Both the position numbers and the translations under genes were made by a program. Below the pieces are notes generated by a model. The model was given only the letters and a program-made list of their open reading frames with translations. It did not search any database and was not told the DNA's origin. 64,000 bases of DNA from DATJPW01 sp963752855 (GTDB lineage: Bacteria > Desulfobacterota > Desulfomonilia > Desulfomonilales > Desulfomonilaceae): contig CAVVZX010000009.1 in the NCBI GenBank assembly GCA_963752855.1, forward strand, positions 42,657 through 106,656, in the 5' to 3' direction. Positions within the stretch are counted from its first letter, which is position 1; each line of letters opens with the position of its first letter. This document shows, in pieces, positions 25,835 through 36,555 of this stretch.

Positions 25835-28480
25835 ATGTCAGATCCAAATAGGAAACAGACAGTTCCCGAACACCTTCGTGGTGGCAGGTTCCACCATCTC
25901 GAGGCGGTGCTGGATGAGGAGCCGCCTTGGATTCTGAGGAAAGCGATTCCACTCCTATCGGCCCGAGTGCGTGTCGATGACTACGCGGTGCGGAAAACTT
26001 CAGGATATTGCGCGAGATAGCGCGATCGTGTACGCGATGAAGTACAGGAGCATGTACGATTTGCATTTTCTCCGTATGCGATTCGCAGACCTCGGTTTGC
26101 CCCTTCCCAGCTTTATTTTTGACACGTCTGCTTCCTCAACCGGGTCCTTTGGTAAAATACTCAAGGTTTGGCAAACCAAAATATCTAATTTGCTGAAAGA
26201 GCGCAGGAGAGATACTCCGATCGATGAAAATGTTCTGAAAGAAATTCTGGAAGCGGGTGGAGCGGCAGTCTTATTTCTGGTCGATGAGAAGACCTCTCGA
26301 AGCAGATATCTGAGCCCCGAAAATGACCCGATCCAAATTCTTTTGGATCTTCAGGGTCGTCTGGCCAAATCCTTAGCCATCGTCCCAATGATGATACTCT
26401 ATGACAGGGCTCCCAGGTCCGCAATTCGTCCTTTCTGGGAAAGTTTCCTTGGCGACCCGGATCAGCCCGGTTTAACAAGGCGTCTTCTAGTTGCTGTCAG
26501 ACACTGGACGGTCCCGGAATTGCTTGTAGGGGAACCTCTCTACACGCTCGCGCAGTTCGAGGAATTCGGCTCATCGAACGCCCTGGGACACATTAGCGTT
26601 TGAAGTGCGCAAACAATTGATCGACTCAATTAATGCGAGAATCAGAGTAAACCGGGGGCCGGAAAAGCTCACACGAACCGAAATTAAGGAGCGGGTTCTT
26701 CAGGATACAAGAGTCCAGAGAGCGGTCAGGGAACTGGTTAGAAAACAGGCGGTCTCAGAAAAGCAAATCCGGAAAAAAGCGGAATCGTATGTGGACGAAA
26801 TTGCGGCGGATCCGCATCTGCAAATACATCATTTTCTTTACTACTTACTCAAATGGATGTTCAAGAGGATTTTTGCCGGAGTTGATCTTAAAGACTCCGA
26901 TTTTGAGGCTCTAAGACAACTGAACGCCCGGGAATCGATCATTATTATTCCTTGTCACAAGAGTCATTTTGACTACCTGCTGATGGGTTTTCTTTGTTTT
27001 ATCAACGGCATGGCTGTTCCCTACTTTGCCGCAGGGAAGAATCTCTCTTTTTGGCCTTTGGGCCCTTTGCTACGGAACGGAGGCGCCTTCTTCTTAAGGC
27101 GCACCTTCAGGGGCTTGGATCTTTACACTCATGTTTTTGCGGCCTATTTGAAAGTGCTGGTCAAGGAAAAGGCGAATATAATTTTTTACATTGAAGGCGG
27201 AAGGAGCCGCACGGGCAAATTGTTGCCGCCAAAAGTGGGATTGCTTTCTTTCCTTCTGCAAACGGTGGAAGAGGGCGCTGTCGAAGACCTGACCTTTGTT
27301 CCGGCCTTTATAGGCTACGACCGGATTCCCGAGGAAAATTCATATCTCCGAGAGCTTGCCGGCCGGGACAAGCAAAAGGAGTCGTTGTTCTCGATAATAC
27401 GAGCGAGAGAAATACTGAAGAAAAGCTTTGGAAAAGTCTATGTGCGATTTGACAGGGAATTTCATTTCAAGGACTTCTCTAACGAGTGGGGCCTGCAATG
27501 GGAACCGGGAAGCGCTTCTTTCCGTGAGAACAGAAAATTTGTTAATGATCTGGCCTATCACATCATGTACGGGATGGTTCGGTCGGGAGTGGTAACACCG
27601 GCAGAGCTGGTTGCCGCAGGTCTAGTTTGTTCCGGTCATGCCAGGGTTCCCCATGACGTTCGTTATCGCAGCGGTTCAAAATCTTAACGTGGCGCTTCGC
27701 AGGCGCGGTTTCGAGTTAGCGGAAAGCCTGGATAAACTCGAGACTTTTGCGGAAACAGCTTTGGGGCTTTTCAAATTTCGGGGATTTGTGGAAATTGAGG
27801 CCGATTCGGCCACCCATGGCGCCAGCTATTTGATAAATGAACAGAAGAGGGCAAACCTGCAATTCTATAAGAACTCCCTGATAAACTATCTATGGCGGGA
27901 GTCCCTTCTGGCAAGCGTTATCATAGGCAACCGTTTCGGCGCGCTTGAGCTAACTGCCGGACGTTCGCGATGATTTCCTTTTCTTGAAGGAGCTTCTGTC
28001 ACAAGAGATCACTATTGATCCGCTGGATCGAGATGACCGGGCGCTTGACGACTCGTTTCGGTGGTTCGTTGAGAAGGGGTGGATTCCGGAATCCCCCCCG
28101 GCGCCGGCGCCTCCCGAGATGCGGCGCCGCTCGAAGTTTTTAGAGGAATTGTTGGAGATATAATCGAGATTTACTATTTAGTCTTGGCCACGGCGGAAAA
28201 CCTTAAATCGGACGGGATTAATCAAAAGGATTTCTCCAAACAAATGATGAAGATGGCGGAAGAGCAATATGGCGCCGAATCGGAGAGACCCGTGCCATCA
28301 ATACCAATGATATTGGTCAGTAACGCTTTGAACAGATTCTCGCAGATGGGCATCCTGAATTACAACCATTCTCGCAAATTCGTTAAACAAGTAGTTGATC
28401 CTGCCCAGCTTGATAAGACGAAGAATTCTTTGGCAAAGGCTCTGAGAGGGAGAATCATCTCCCGCGATGTGTCCGTCTGA
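25835..28480 (+). CDS. plsB: Glycerol-3-phosphate acyltransferase, five or more frameshifts
   Basis: The membrane-bound sn-glycerol-3-phosphate acyltransferase that starts phospholipid synthesis. The long N-terminal region (LDEEPPWILRKAIPLLSARV, then AMKYRSMYDLHFLR) precedes the catalytic motifs: PCHKSHFDYLL (HX4D), FFLRRTFRG, FYIEGGRSRTGK and FVPAFIGYDRIPEE. The C-terminal helical part runs to LRGRIISRDVSV. Frame changes fall near 25993, 26603, 27640, 27968 and 28160, nearly all consistent with one extra base each. The corrected length, about 880 residues, is in the range of proteobacterial PlsB. The ATG at 25835 begins the family-like N-terminus. Loss of this enzyme would be hard to survive, so the shifts are probably sequence errors. 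Confidence 0.85.
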
Positions 28481-28803
28481 ATTGTGCTCCTCGCCTTGTG
28501 AAAACGTCCTCCCCGTGACCGATGACGCCGTAGCCGCCGAAAACCTTATGCCAGTTATAGCTTTCAAGCAGGGTTTGCTTATAATAGGGATCATCGCGGG
28601 TCTCTATGGGATTCAGCCATCGCCGCACGCCGAATGTCGTCTCGTATGGATCGCCTTTTCGTGATCGTATATGGGGTGCTTCTGATCAGAGGATAATCTA
28701 CGGCGTCGGGATTTATGATTATCCCGGTCTGAGCAGGCGCCTCCACATAGGCTGCGAGCGTCAATAAAGTGGCGGACAGGACCAGGACATACTTTTTCAA
28801 CAT
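28455..28803 (-). CDS. Small secreted hypothetical protein, one frameshift
   Basis: A signal peptide (MLKKYVLVLSATLLTLAAYV, cleavage near APAQ) is followed by about 90 residues. One inserted base near 28597 breaks the frame; beyond it the sequence reads DDPYYKQTLLESYNWHKVFG and ends FRRTHRGR. It matches no family I recognise. Its 3' end overlaps the end of plsB on the opposite strand by 26 bases. Probably periplasmic. Confidence 0.5.
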
Positions 28804-29015
28804 GGCTGCTCCTCGTAAAATGCAATAAATCGTTTTTGATTTATTTAAAGTTTTTTATTAGAATATCATATATCATAATAATTTGGCAAGACTAATTAGT
28901 ATCGTGATGTATAGATCCTGTTAAGTGGGTGACTCACTTCCCGTGCGTTGCCGAATCGATGCTTTTGGAGTTGATTTTTTTTTTCTTCAAGGCTACAATC
29001 TTGCCTGAGGTGGTA

Positions 29016-29270
29016 ATGAAGCGGCTGTCGATCATAGTATGCTTGGTCATGGTAATTGCGTCAGGGATTTCCACTGTCTCGGCGGAGAACTACCCTGCCA
29101 CGAATGCCCCTGCGGCGGGGCCCCGGCAAGCAACGGCGACAGCAGGTGAGCAGATGATTTATGGTTATGTTCCGCCTCCCCCTATTCGGCACACATGGCC
29201 GGGGGGATACAAAGTCCTTTTTCACGAACTCTTCAATACCTTGTCCCAACATATGCTAGGCCATTACTGA
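29016..29270 (+). CDS. Small secreted hypothetical protein
   Basis: A protein of 84 residues with a signal peptide (MKRLSIIVCLVMVIASGIS, cleavage after VSA) and a Pro-rich mature part (YGYVPPPPIRHTWPGG), ending LFNTLSQHMLGHY. A GAGGTGG ribosome-binding site supports ATG 29016. No family was recognised. Probably periplasmic or outer-membrane associated. Confidence 0.5.
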   Translation: MKRLSIIVCLVMVIASGISTVSAENYPATNAPAAGPRQATATAGEQMIYGYVPPPPIRHTWPGGYKVLFHELFNTLSQHMLGHY

Positions 29271-29309
29271 AATTCCCTGATTCAGATTATGTTTTCAGTA
29301 TCCTGTCGA

Positions 29310-29493
29310 TTAACATGGGCAGGGTAGCGCGCCTTTGACCTTATCCGAGTAGATGGTAATTTCAAAGCCCGACGGCAGCTTTATTTTAGAGGTCAATTTT
29401 CTGGGCCGCGCAGGAGCCCGAGCATAGCAGCAAAAATAGAGATGGAAGCCATACGATCTTACTCCAAGATTTCAAGCGCCGGTGACTCACCAT
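29310..29493 (-). pseudogene. Remnant of a lipoprotein-type PQQ sugar (sorbosone) dehydrogenase
   Basis: A strong ribosome-binding site (GAGGAGGGGG) precedes ATG 29493. The start reads like a lipoprotein signal (WLPSLFLLLCSGSCAAQ) and, after a one-base shift near 29390, continues IKLPSGFEITIYSDKVKGA. That is the typical N-terminus of soluble PQQ-dependent sugar dehydrogenases. The sequence then ends, about 60 residues into a family of some 350-400. It is either a decayed gene or the stump of a deletion. Identification rests on about 20 residues. Confidence 0.4.
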
Positions 29494-29759
29494 GACCCCC
29501 TCCTCAACATCATAGACTTCGCATATTATAATTCTTGCAGACCGCGATACATAATTTTTTGACTCTATTCCGGCATACGGATAATCTATCGACTGCCAGG
29601 CTTGACCGAGCCTGCCACACAGGGTCATATTCACAGGATCAAGAAATCCCGCACAGAGTGCGCAGAGAACGCCGAGAAGCCTTCGGCCTTCCGAGATGAT
29701 TGATTTCCGCTGCGCCCAATGGGTTCTCGTGTGGTGAAATATTTCTTTGAGGTAACAAG

Positions 29760-31637
29760 ATGGGAATAGCAGAAATTCAGATTGCCACAATGACGGACCT
29801 GGAGAAGATAGCGGAAACCCCGATTGAGGAGAGGCTCCCGTTCTTCAACACTTACGATATGATCAAGCACGGCGCGGCCATAGATCCTGATGCCATTGCT
29901 ATCAGCTTCATACCGACAGGCGCCCAATATTCCGATCCGATCCAGGTGACATATTCCGAGTTTCTGGCGCGGATCACTCAAACGGCCAATCTGTTTCATG
30001 ACCTTGGGATCCGCTCTGATGATGTGGTTTCCTATCTTCTGCCGAATCTGCCGTATACCCATCACATTCTCTGGGGAGGCGAGGCTACAGGCATAGTCAA
30101 TCCGATCAACCCACTTTTGGAACCTGGCGCTATCAGCGAGATTTGTAGGTCCGCCAACACAAAGGTCCTTGTGGCGCTAGGCGAGTGGCCAGGCACGATT
30201 ATCTGGGATAAGGCGCTGGCCGTGCGCAAAGAACTGCCGAACCTGAAAGCCATAGTAAGAATTTTGGGTCCAAGCGACGAAGCCGAAGGCATTTACGGTT
30301 ATGACGAAATCATCGGCCGGTACAATAGCGACGGCCTTGATTCCAGTCGACAGATTGCTCCCGAGGACGTGGCTTCAATCTTCCACACCGGAGGCACCAC
30401 CGGGACCCCCAAGCTGGCTCCGCACACTCATTTCAATGAAGTCTCCATGGCCCTGATGATGAAGCTACACGGTCTACTTCGCCAGGGGGACGCTATCCTC
30501 TCAGGACTGCCTCTATTTCACGTGAACGGCACAACCGTGACCGGCTCCTATCCTTTTTCCATCGGCGCTCATGTGGTCATCCTTGGTCCGCAAGGTTATC
30601 GAGACCCGGACGTTATCAAGAATTTCTACAAGATTGTCGAGCACTACAAGGCGGTCAGTTTCTCACTAGTCCCCACTATACTTTCTATGTTGCTGCAAGT
30701 CCCGACCGAAGGCGCTGATATTTCTTCGCTCCGTTATGGTATCTGCGGGGCCGCTCCCTTGTCCGTCGAGCTTTTTCAGCAATTCGAAGCTCATTCAGGA
30801 ATGAAAATCCTGGAAGGATACGGATTAACCGAAGGCACATGCGCTTCCGCGGTCAATCCCTATCACGGCGAGCGCAAAATAGGCTCCATCGGCTTGCATC
30901 ATCCGTATCAGGAAATGAAAGTCTTTATCGTAAACGACGAGGGCGAGTTTGTCCGAGAGGCGGAGACGGACGAGATCGGCTCTGTCTGCATCAAAGGCCC
31001 TAATGTGTTCAAAGGCTACCTGGACGACCGTCATAACAAGGGCATCTGGCCTAAAGAGGGCTGGTTGAATACAGGCGATCTCGGGCGACAGGATAGCGAC
31101 GGATATTTTTGGCTCACGGGCCGCAAGAAGGAACTCATCATACGAGGCGGCCACAATATTGACCCCGCGGCAATCGAGGAGCCTCTGTACGCTATGCCGG
31201 GAGTCCAAATTGCCGCAGCCGTGGGTGGGCCCGATCCTCACGCGGGAGAAGTCCCGGTCGCGTACGTGCAGCTCCAGGATGATGCCAATCTCACCCCGGA
31301 GGAGATCCTCGACGACCTGAGACAAACTATTGGCGAACGTGCGGCTATTCCCAAAAGGGTGGTCATTGTGGATAAAATGCCGCTGACACCCGTGGGCAAA
31401 ATCTTCAAACCGGCGCTGCGCTGGGATGCAATCAGAAGGGTCTACGAAGAGGAACTCCGCCAATTAGGCGATCTTGTGGAATCCGTCGAGGTGAAAGTGG
31501 CCGAAGATAAGATCCACGGATCGTTAGCGACGATCACCGTGAAACCGGCGCCTAATGTCTCAAGAGACCGAATAGCTGATGCAGTGGACGAGATTCTCGG
31601 CCGTTATACAGTGAAGTACGAGTTGGAAGTCGGTTGA
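29760..31637 (+). CDS. AMP-forming acyl-CoA synthetase/ligase
   Basis: An intact protein of 625 residues that activates a carboxylic acid to its CoA ester through an acyl-adenylate. Adenylation motifs: FHTGGTTGTPKLAPHTH (P-loop-like), GYGLTEGT, GWLNTGDLGRQDSDGYF, and the catalytic Lys region TPVGKIFKPAL. A C-terminal extension of about 70 residues (SVEVKVAEDKIHGSLATITV) exceeds the standard fold. The ribosome-binding site is GAGGT before ATG 29760. The acid is not predictable from sequence; fatty or aromatic acids fit an anaerobic degrader. The APC permease follows 32 bases later and may be co-transcribed. Confidence 0.9.
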   Translation: MGIAEIQIATMTDLEKIAETPIEERLPFFNTYDMIKHGAAIDPDAIAISFIPTGAQYSDPIQVTYSEFLARITQTANLFHDLGIRSDDVVSYLLPNLPYTHHILWGGEATGIVNPINPLLEPGAISEICRSANTKVLVALGEWPGTIIWDKALAVRKELPNLKAIVRILGPSDEAEGIYGYDEIIGRYNSDGLDSSRQIAPEDVASIFHTGGTTGTPKLAPHTHFNEVSMALMMKLHGLLRQGDAILSGLPLFHVNGTTVTGSYPFSIGAHVVILGPQGYRDPDVIKNFYKIVEHYKAVSFSLVPTILSMLLQVPTEGADISSLRYGICGAAPLSVELFQQFEAHSGMKILEGYGLTEGTCASAVNPYHGERKIGSIGLHHPYQEMKVFIVNDEGEFVREAETDEIGSVCIKGPNVFKGYLDDRHNKGIWPKEGWLNTGDLGRQDSDGYFWLTGRKKELIIRGGHNIDPAAIEEPLYAMPGVQIAAAVGGPDPHAGEVPVAYVQLQDDANLTPEEILDDLRQTIGERAAIPKRVVIVDKMPLTPVGKIFKPALRWDAIRRVYEEELRQLGDLVESVEVKVAEDKIHGSLATITVKPAPNVSRDRIADAVDEILGRYTVKYELEVG

Positions 31638-31669
31638 GATGGTATCCTGAACGCGATTATATATTGCTC

Positions 31670-33538
31670 ATGTCGCTACTTAGGAAAATATTCGGACGCC
31701 GCCTAGCTTCTTGGGAAGAGGAGGCGCAAGAACTCGGCGTGGTGACCGGCGTGCCGGTGCTGGGATTGGACGCACTGGCATCAGTCGGGTACGGCCCGAG
31801 GCGGCGCTCGCGGTATTGATGCCGCTTGGTGTACAGGGCTGGCTTACTTCCCGTTCATTATCGTCGCTGTCATAGTAACCTTGGCGGCGCTCTATCTGTC
31901 ATATCTGCAGACCATCGCCGCCTACCCTCGCAGTGGCGGCGCATACAGCGTTGCAAAGGAAAATCTTGGTACCTGCCCGGGTTATGGGCAGGCGTAGCTT
32001 TGCTCTTGGATTACCTCCTGAATGTCGCAGTGGGAATTTCAGCCGGGGTCGGCGCGGTAGTTTCGGCAATTCCCGCGCTCCATTCGCACACACTCACAAT
32101 CTGTCTCCTCGTCTTATTAACGTTGACTCTGCTCAACCTGCGCGGAATACGCGAGTCCGGTTTGGCGTTCGTAGTCCCGGTGGTATTGTTTATCGGTTGC
32201 ATTGCGCTGGCCATTATTATCGGACTTATCCAGGCCGGGCAAAGCGGTGGGCATCCCGTTCCGGTCGAGGCGCCACCGCCAATGTCAGAAGGGGCCGCAA
32301 ACATAGGCTTATGGCTGCTTTTGGCCACCTTTGCCAATGGCTGCACAGCCATGACCGGTGTCGAGGCAGTAAGCAATAGTGTGCCAATTTTTCGTAAGCC
32401 AAGGGTCTCCAATGCCCAGTGGACTCTGACCGTGATTGTGGGAGTCCTAATGCTGTTCCTGCTGGGCGTCGCATACTTGTGTTCCGTTTACCACATTGGC
32501 GCGATGGAACAGCGCCAGCCTGGTTACCAAGCCGTATTGTCACAGCTTGTCGCGGCCGTGGCGGGCAAAGGAGTCTTTTACTACATCTCCATCACCGGCA
32601 TCTTCATTGTGCTCACGTATTCGGCTCAGACCAGCTTTGCAGCATTTCCTCGAGTGTGTTCGATGCTGGCTGAAGATGGTTTTTTACCGTCAGTGTTCGC
32701 CGAAAGAGGCCGCCGGCTTGTTTTTTCCTTCGGCATTATTATCCTGGCGATTCTCTCAGCCCTGATTCTGATAGCCTTTGGCGGAGTGACGGAAGCATTG
32801 ATCCCCTTATTTGCCGTGGGAGCGTTCAGCGCCTTTTTCTTGTCACAGGCCGGCATGGTCGGGCATTGGTTACGCAAACGCGGCCGCGGATTTCGAACAT
32901 CGCTTGTATTCAACGCGGTCGGCGCGGCGACCACCGCTGTCGCTCTGGTGACCATTGTCATGGCTAAATTCATCGAGGGCGCTTGGATAGTCGTAATCGT
33001 TATTCCACCTCTCGTATTCCTACTCTACCAAATCAACCGACACTACAGGAAAATCTCTCGCGAGGTGGAACGGTCCGTAAAATTGCAGGCCATGAAGCTG
33101 GAGCCACCTCTGGTGGTCATCCCAGTCGATGGCTGGAACCGGATCAGTGAGCGGGCGGTCCGATTCGGTCTGCTGCTGTCGGATAACATCACGGCCGTGC
33201 ACGTCAGCACTGAGAATGACGATCCTGAGCGCCTGAAAAAGCTCTGGGCCGAAAAAGTGGAGAAGCCGGCCAAAGACGCCGACCTTCCGGCTGCTCGCCT
33301 CGAGATCATTTCATCACCTTATAGAATGATCCAGCAGCCGATTTTGGATTTTGTGAACAAGACGAGACAAAAGAACCCCGAGCGGCTCATTGCAGTAATT
33401 ATACCGGAACTGGTGGAACCCCATTGGTACGAGGACCTGCTCCATACTCTACACCCTACGTGGTTAAGGACTCTGCTCTTTCTACAGCGAGATCAACGAA
33501 CTATCGTTATTAGCATTCCGTGGTATATAAGAGAGTGA
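31670..33538 (+). CDS. APC-superfamily amino acid permease, about three frameshifts
   Basis: An inner-membrane transporter of about 620 residues with some twelve hydrophobic helices. The first helix region carries GVPVLGLDALASVGYGP, then EAALAVLMPLG in a shifted frame, with the substrate-loop motif GYGPEA restored if one base is missing near 31798. Two more shifts near 31833 and 31970 are needed before the continuous part (GLWAGVALLLDYLLNVAVG onward). All three are best explained by a missing base. A cytosolic C-terminal domain (about 150 residues, VVIPVDGWNRISERAVRFG) recalls a USP-like fold. The substrate is unknown. Confidence 0.75.
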
Positions 33539-33581
33539 ACGGACAGATCGTTAGTAATGCACAGGTGAAACGAGGTATCAA

Positions 33582-34083
33582 ATGGATCCAATCGAAGGGA
33601 AACCAGCAATAGTAGTTAAGGTTGATAAGGCAGTTACGGAAAAATCGTTAATCGTGAGGTGGTTGCTCGGTTTTGTTCACTGGCTCTTTCCTGTTCTGCT
33701 TTTGGTAATTGGTTATATGATCGGGATGTTTATTCCCGCTTTCAATACTTCTGTTTTTCGCAGCGCAACGATAGATCCGACTGTGTGGCCGCCACTGTTT
33801 GTGCTAATAATTTTGGCAATAGTTTGGCTTCTGTTTGATCTCTTTTGGGTATTCAGTCGCGAGACCACGTCTCGAAGCCTGCAAATATACAATACCGTAA
33901 GCGTTTTCTTGGCCATTGTCTTCAGTGTGGGTTTAGGCTACTTAATCAACAGTCAAACAGGTATTGTCGTGGTGGTTTATTGTCCCCTTCTGCACCGCTA
34001 TTATAGATGCGTTCACCACGGGGTGGGCAGCAATTAATAATGCAACTCAGAAGCCATTCATGACTGAACGGGGCAGAGAATAG
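33582..34083 (+). CDS. Small membrane protein of unknown function, one frameshift
   Basis: About 166 residues with several membrane segments: WLFPVLLLVIGYMIGMFIP, PPLFVLIILAIVWLLFDLFW and VSVFLAIVFSVGLGYLI. A single extra base near 33960 breaks the frame. In the corrected frame a last segment follows (SWWFIVPFCTAIIDAFTTGW) and the gene ends at 34083. It lies 43 bases after the APC permease on the same strand, suggesting an operon. No family was recognised. Confidence 0.55.
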
Positions 34084-34342
34084 ATTAACCGTCGGTTCGT
34101 CAACGGCAATTTCAAATTCAATACGGAGCATGTTGGGGCTGCGGCCCGCTTTTGCTTTCCGTCATCGTGCGGGATGCTCATCCCACGTCGCTTAGCGACA
34201 CGGAAGAAATCTTTCGCGGGCCACATATCGCATACTATTATTTGAAATTCCAATTGTGTCGCAGTGTTCTGCGCAGTATCAATTACGTCTTAAAAGTTAG
34301 ATGAAAGAATAACAAAAAGGATTCGATCCGGGCGCACGCAAT

Positions 34343-35581
34343 TCACAGATCTGAATCGGCCTTGTAAGCGCAAAGGTCTCCGCACATGGTACAGGTTTCG
34401 TAATCTTCACCCGGGCAGGTGCGTGCTCTTATGTCTCGGGCCAGATCCGGATCCAATGCCAGCCTAATCTGCTCTGCCCAATTTCGATCCTTGCGAGCGC
34501 GGCTCATCATTCGGTCCCATTCCCATGCTCCCGGCCGCCCACGGACCAGATCCGCCGCGTGTCCGGCCACCCTTGCGGCCAAAACTCCCATGCGGACATC
34601 TTCCACACCCGGCAGCCCAAGGTGCTCTGTAGGCGTGACATAACACAGGAAATCCGCCCCCGACATAGCTGCGATAGCGCCGCCGATCGCTGAAGTTATG
34701 TGGTCCAGCCCGGGCGCGACATCAGTCACGAGTGGCCCCAGCACGTAAAATGGCGCATCATCGCATAAGCGTTTCTGCAAGAGCATTTGCGCCGGGATTT
34801 GATCTATAGGGACGTGTCCCGGGCCCTCAATTATCGCCTGGACACCTTTAGCCCTTGCCCTGCTGCAAAGTTGCCCGAGTATAGTCAGTTCTTCCACTTG
34901 AGCCGCATCCATAGCGTCCGCAATGGCGCCGGGACGAAGGCCGTCTCCCAGACTTATCACCATGCCATACTGTTTGCAGATTTCCAGAACTTCGTCGTAT
35001 CGCTCATATAGCGGGTTTTCCTGCTTGTGGGCCCGCATCCACCTGGCGAGAAAACTCCCGCCTCGACTCACAATCCCGCAAACACGCGGGCGCTTTGCCA
35101 GATGCTCCAAAACCGCAAGGGTAACCCCTGAGTGTACGGTTACGAAACTGATGCCATCTTCGCCGTGGAGCCTTATGGCATCGAGCATTTCATCCGGCTG
35201 CATGGTCTCTCCGCCGCCTCGTTTCCGCATGGCCTGGACTATGGCCTCATAAATAGGCACGGATCCCACAGGGACCGAGGCCTGTCGCACAATTTTTCGG
35301 CGGATTGAGCGCAGATCGCCTCCGGTCGAGAGGTCCATGACCGTGTCCGCTCCGGCCTTGATCGCCGCTTCCAGTTTGCGTAGTTCGAGGTCCTCATCAT
35401 GGAGATCGGGTGAAGTCCCGATGTTGGCGTTAACCTTTACGCGAAGGGTCTCCCCTAGAGCGACGGCTGCCCCGGAAGGCGAAGCCTTGAAAATAGCCGC
35501 CCTACCTTTGTCGAAGCTTTCCCGAAAGATCTGTTCGTCTACGCCCTCTTGCCGGGCTATTTCTGCCATTGAGTTATTCAA
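34343..35581 (-). CDS. thiC: ThiC-family radical SAM enzyme (phosphomethylpyrimidine synthase, or BzaF-like hydroxybenzimidazole synthase)
   Basis: An intact protein of 412 residues. The C-terminal CTMCGDLC motif binds the 4Fe-4S cluster of this non-canonical radical SAM family. Other landmarks: NANIGTSPD, DTVMDLSTGGD, SRGGSFLARWM, SLGDGLRPG, EGPGHVPIDQI and YVTPTEHLGLP. ThiC turns aminoimidazole ribotide into the thiamin pyrimidine. The paralogue BzaF makes 5-hydroxybenzimidazole, the lower ligand of some cobamides, from the same substrate. By eye I found no TPP riboswitch in the 275 bases upstream. With a corrinoid methyltransferase system in the same window BzaF remains possible, but ThiC is the default. 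Confidence 0.85.
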   Translation of the reverse strand: MNNSMAEIARQEGVDEQIFRESFDKGRAAIFKASPSGAAVALGETLRVKVNANIGTSPDLHDEDLELRKLEAAIKAGADTVMDLSTGGDLRSIRRKIVRQASVPVGSVPIYEAIVQAMRKRGGGETMQPDEMLDAIRLHGEDGISFVTVHSGVTLAVLEHLAKRPRVCGIVSRGGSFLARWMRAHKQENPLYERYDEVLEICKQYGMVISLGDGLRPGAIADAMDAAQVEELTILGQLCSRARAKGVQAIIEGPGHVPIDQIPAQMLLQKRLCDDAPFYVLGPLVTDVAPGLDHITSAIGGAIAAMSGADFLCYVTPTEHLGLPGVEDVRMGVLAARVAGHAADLVRGRPGAWEWDRMMSRARKDRNWAEQIRLALDPDLARDIRARTCPGEDYETCTMCGDLCAYKADSDL

Positions 35582-35856
35582 ATCAGATTCTCCATTCCGA
35601 AATTGACGGTCATTATAGGACGGCCCCAGGTCTGTTGTCTATCTCGGTTTAATCGAATTAATAATTCATCGTGGAGAACGTGAGGAGAATTCTCCGAACG
35701 CCAGCGAACCCCGGGCTAAGTCGGGCTAGATGGTCCACGAAAAGGGCTTGGATTAAGGGAAGGTCCTCCCTAAAAAGGGTTTTGGCGCCGTTGTAGATCG
35801 AAAGAAGCACACAGCTTCCCTCTTAACTTGTTTTGCAAAGGTTTCCGAATCGACTA

Positions 35857-36219
35857 TCAGCCTTCACGGTGGCCGAGGAAAATCAACTTCTTGTTGATGG
35901 CGTCTTCCAGTCGAGCTTGCCAGTTCTGCCACTGATTTCTCAGTTCCTGTAACTGATCGTTCAGCGCGTGCCAATCGGATTCTAGATCGACCGGGCCAAA
36001 TTCGCCGACCGACTCGCCCATGTCCTTTTGTATACTGTTTAGCTTGTCCGCAATTGGTCCAACTTGCGCTTTAATCTCGCGCATTTTGGTTAAGATTCCT
36101 TCCTCCTCGCATGTGAGAATCATATTGGGCGAACAACCTGCGCAACCTTGGCCTGCTGCCGAGGCCGGGAATGGATCACACGCGCATCCACCGGCCAGAT
36201 TAGAGATATGCTCATTCAT
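35857..36219 (-). CDS. Cys-rich small coiled-coil protein
   Basis: A protein of 120 residues. ATG 36219 is preferred because GGAGGG lies just upstream; a longer frame exists. The N-terminus is rich in Cys (GGCACDPFPASAAGQGCAGC, then LTCEEEG), suggesting a metal or Fe-S site. The remainder is a predicted coiled coil (REIKAQVGPIADKLNSIQKD, WHALNDQLQELRNQWQNWQA). No signal peptide. No known family was recognised. It lies 275 bases upstream of thiC, on the same strand. Confidence 0.6.
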   Translation of the reverse strand: MNEHISNLAGGCACDPFPASAAGQGCAGCSPNMILTCEEEGILTKMREIKAQVGPIADKLNSIQKDMGESVGEFGPVDLESDWHALNDQLQELRNQWQNWQARLEDAINKKLIFLGHREG

Positions 36220-36555
36220 CGGAGTCCCTCCTTTCGCTGAATCTATCACTTGTTTAATCATCAGCTTCCCAGGAGTCAAAGCGCGATAAGGTCAAGAATT
36301 GCGTTGAATTCTCGCTGAGCTTGTTCTATCCGCGCCCACGTTCGAAATTTCCGCATATGACTGACTAGAATTGGTTGCAAAACCTCGACAGGACAAGACG
36401 ATGTCGGGTCATTTGGTAGGCTCGATTCTTGGAACAGCCCTAAATCAGGGCGCTTCTCGAAGCGCCCCTACCGCATCACACCGCGATATCGGATAGCTCT
36501 GCTAAAAGCGTGGATGGATAAGTCCATCTGCCTCCAGAGAAAAGCGTAAGAAAGT
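36220..36555. other. Intergenic stretch with a palindrome
   Basis: About 335 bases with no supported gene. It contains the REP-like palindrome at 36448-36467 and lies between the Cys-rich coiled-coil gene and the 3' end of the TRAP permease gene. Confidence 0.5.
36448..36467. repeat. REP-like palindrome
   Basis: GGGCGCTTC-TC-GAAGCGCCC followed by CTACC. It shares the GCGCCCCTA tail with the palindrome at 12928-12947 and lies in non-coding DNA. Confidence 0.55.

Noticed and set aside
35582..35856. TPP or cobalamin riboswitch upstream of the ThiC-family gene
   Set aside because: I looked for the conserved TPP and B12-box sequence blocks on the minus strand and did not find them; a covariance search would be decisive.
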